Below are positions 3,989 through 5,634 of a stretch of 5,634 bases of DNA, piece by piece. The notes under the pieces were generated by a model that was not told the DNA's origin, ran no database searches, and worked only from the letters and a program-made list of their open reading frames with translations. Within the stretch, counting starts at the first letter, position 1. Each line of letters starts with the position of its first letter. This DNA comes from Methanobacteriota archaeon (GTDB lineage Archaea > Halobacteriota > Syntropharchaeia > DAOWMC01): positions 1 to 5,634 of the forward strand of contig DAOWMC010000088.1 in the NCBI GenBank assembly GCA_030643285.1. Reading direction: 5' to 3'. A program made the position numbers and the translations under genes.

Positions 3989-5634
3989 ATGGTAGAAGTA
4001 TGTGAAATCGGAGATGTAAAAAATTGTACAATATGTAAATTATGTGCAGTAAAGTGCCCCACTGAACTTGATTTGGAGAAGGTTGTTGTTGCAAGTAGAT
4101 ATCTTGATGAACCAAGGGGTTCTCACAGAAATGTCTTTTTAACAATGGGCATAGCGATGAATAGGACAGATGCCCCAAAGTGGCTTAAAGACGATCTGGA
4201 TGTCGGTAAAGATGAAGATATTGCTTATTTCCCCGGGTGCTTGCCTATCTTTGATGTTCTTTTAGAGAGGGACTCAAACTACTCCGGTGCATCATATGCA
4301 GGCGTTAAAGTGATGAACAAGCTTGGCAAATCACCCCAGATAATTTACGGGTGCTGTGGACACGACCTTTATTACTCGGGGCGTTTGGACGAGTTTGAAG
4401 ATACGAAGCAGAAGATGCTTGAAAAGATTGGTGATAAGAAAGTCATTGTTGGTTGTGCCGAGTGCTACAACATGCTAAAGAACGTTTACGGCGTAAATGT
4501 ACAGCACTTTTCAGACTATGTAGCAGAAAACATTGATAAACTGGAGTTTAAAGATCTTGGGATGAAAGTCACCTATCACGATCCATGCAGGCTTGGTAGA
4601 TATAATGAGATTTACGACAATCCAAGAAAACTCCTTGAAAAACTTTCAAACTTAAAAGAGATGGAACATAATAAGGAAGATGCAATCTGCTGTGGAATAT
4701 CTTCATGGCTCAACTGTAACGCAGAAACCAAAAAGCAAAGAGAGGAGCGATTGCAAGAGGCACTTGACACAGGTGCGGAGTGTATGGTCGTAAGCTGTCC
4801 AAAGTGTAGAATTCATTTTGATTGCGTGTATCACAGCGAGAGCTACGAAAAGGATAAACCTGTAGAGCAGATAAAGATTCTTGATTTACAGGAGCTTGTT
4901 GCCCAATCTTTAGGCCTGTATGATCCGGATTCAGAAGAAAAGTCATATATAATTCCAGAAAGTGGTGGCGAGGCAATAAAACGGCTTACGTATGAGAAAG
5001 ATCCTTCCAAATATATAACCGATGAGGTTGTTGAAAACGCATTCAAGTGTACAACCTGTTTCGCATGTGTTGTTACCTGTCCAAGTAGTTTTGAAACACC
5101 TCATATGATGGAACAGTTCAGAAAGCACCTTGTAGAGATGGACTTGAACCCACCGGCTCACAAAAGGATTCGTGATAACATACTCAAGTTTGGAAATCCA
5201 TTTGCCGAAGAGGAAAATTATGGTGACGAAAGGGAAGATTATGATGTGGTTTATTTCCCTGGATGTACAGCAGCATATCGTTTCAAGGATACAATGAACG
5301 CTACAAAGCGCATTTTAGATGAGCTTGATGTCAAATACACCGTTCCAAAAGATCTTGTATGCTGTGGAAGTGTGCTACTTCGAAGCGGTTACAAGGATGA
5401 TGCCAAACAGGTGTTGGAGAAAAACACTGAGATACTGAAGGGTAAAAAAGTTGTCGTCTCATGCGCGGGATGCTATGCAACATTTGCAAGGGACTATGAA
5501 GGGATTGATGTTGTTCACCTGGTCGATTTCCTTTCGGATAAGATTGACAAACTCAAACTTGGCGATGTACCAAAAAAGGTAGCATACCACGATCCATGCC
5601 ACTTCGGGCGTGAGTTCCAGAAGTTTGATGTCCC
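3989..5634 (+). CDS. Tandemly duplicated HdrD-like (HdrC-HdrB fused) iron-sulfur protein, 3' truncated
   Basis: The frame is open from the ATG at 3989 to the window edge, giving 548 residues without a stop. The order is: [4Fe-4S] motif CTICKLCAVKCP at 13-24; CCG domain 1 with Cys84, Cys122-Cys123, Cys156 and Cys159; CCG domain 2 with Cys200 (HDPC), Cys234-Cys235, Cys270 and Cys273; a second [4Fe-4S] motif CTTCFACVVTCP at 354-365; CCG domain 3 with Cys426, Cys458-Cys459, Cys492 and Cys495; and the start of CCG domain 4 (HDPC, Cys537), cut by the window end. CCG domains in HdrB/HdrD bind the non-cubane [4Fe-4S] clusters that reduce disulfides such as CoM-S-S-CoB. The two halves align well (YFPGC, CCG, CAEC/CAGC and HDPC motifs recur about 340 residues apart), so the gene arose by duplication of one HdrD-like unit. 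All cysteines of the three complete CCG domains are present, so both halves look functional. Each half has one ferredoxin motif, whereas canonical HdrC has two. Placed directly after HdrA-MvhD, it probably supplies the HdrCB arm of that complex. The substrate is unknown: CoM-S-S-CoB is likely in a methanogen or ANME archaeon, but another disulfide or a ferredoxin/quinone-linked acceptor is possible. Confidence 0.88.
   Translation, partial: MVEVCEIGDVKNCTICKLCAVKCPTELDLEKVVVASRYLDEPRGSHRNVFLTMGIAMNRTDAPKWLKDDLDVGKDEDIAYFPGCLPIFDVLLERDSNYSGASYAGVKVMNKLGKSPQIIYGCCGHDLYYSGRLDEFEDTKQKMLEKIGDKKVIVGCAECYNMLKNVYGVNVQHFSDYVAENIDKLEFKDLGMKVTYHDPCRLGRYNEIYDNPRKLLEKLSNLKEMEHNKEDAICCGISSWLNCNAETKKQREERLQEALDTGAECMVVSCPKCRIHFDCVYHSESYEKDKPVEQIKILDLQELVAQSLGLYDPDSEEKSYIIPESGGEAIKRLTYEKDPSKYITDEVVENAFKCTTCFACVVTCPSSFETPHMMEQFRKHLVEMDLNPPAHKRIRDNILKFGNPFAEEENYGDEREDYDVVYFPGCTAAYRFKDTMNATKRILDELDVKYTVPKDLVCCGSVLLRSGYKDDAKQVLEKNTEILKGKKVVVSCAGCYATFARDYEGIDVVHLVDFLSDKIDKLKLGDVPKKVAYHDPCHFGREFQKFDV

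Noticed and set aside
4710..5161. Overlapping minus-strand open frames opposite the tandem HdrD-like gene
   Set aside because: The plus strand is continuously coding with conserved cysteine motifs here. The minus frames overlap each other and show no recognisable domain.

Overview
The window looks like part of an anaerobic archaeal chromosome, most likely from the Methanosarcinales / ANME / Syntrophoarchaeum / Archaeoglobus part of the Euryarchaeota (Halobacteriota). The reasons are a heterodisulfide-reductase (Hdr) gene pair, a MobB-MoaE fusion of a kind I recall from archaea, archaeal-type TATA elements, GGAGG and GAGGTG ribosome binding sites, an AT-leaning base composition and heavy use of ATA and AGA/AGG codons. 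The lineage is an inference from gene content. No rRNA, tRNA, CRISPR array or insertion sequence was seen.

Layout. Positions 1-602 (+) are the 3' end of a gene for an exported or surface protein with FG-GAP/VCBS beta-propeller repeats, an acidic Asp/Ser/Gly/Asn linker and a short basic, hydrophobic tail. Positions 603-713 separate two convergent genes and hold a 7-bp hairpin, T-rich on the minus strand, that probably ends the minus-strand transcript. A coding-like stretch without a start codon overlaps it. Positions 714-1532 (-) encode a MobB-MoaE fusion for molybdopterin cofactor synthesis. Positions 1533-1664 are a divergent promoter region: a good TATA box faces right, a weaker one faces left, and a small palindrome lies downstream of the right-facing box.

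From 1665 to the end there is a two-gene operon. The first gene encodes a 773-residue HdrA with an MvhD domain fused at its C-terminus. The second starts only 2 bases later and is cut by the window edge after 548 residues. It encodes a protein in which an HdrD-like unit (one ferredoxin motif plus two CCG cysteine-rich domains) occurs twice in tandem.

How they may work together. HdrA is the FAD-containing core of electron-bifurcating or -confurcating heterodisulfide reductases. MvhD normally passes electrons from a hydrogenase, formate dehydrogenase or F420-dependent partner to HdrA. HdrB/HdrD CCG domains carry the non-cubane clusters that reduce a disulfide such as CoM-S-S-CoB. Here the complex appears compressed into two polypeptides, with the catalytic arm doubled in one chain. 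The electron donor and the substrate are not visible in the window. The tandem HdrD-like protein beside the HdrA-MvhD fusion is the most interesting feature.
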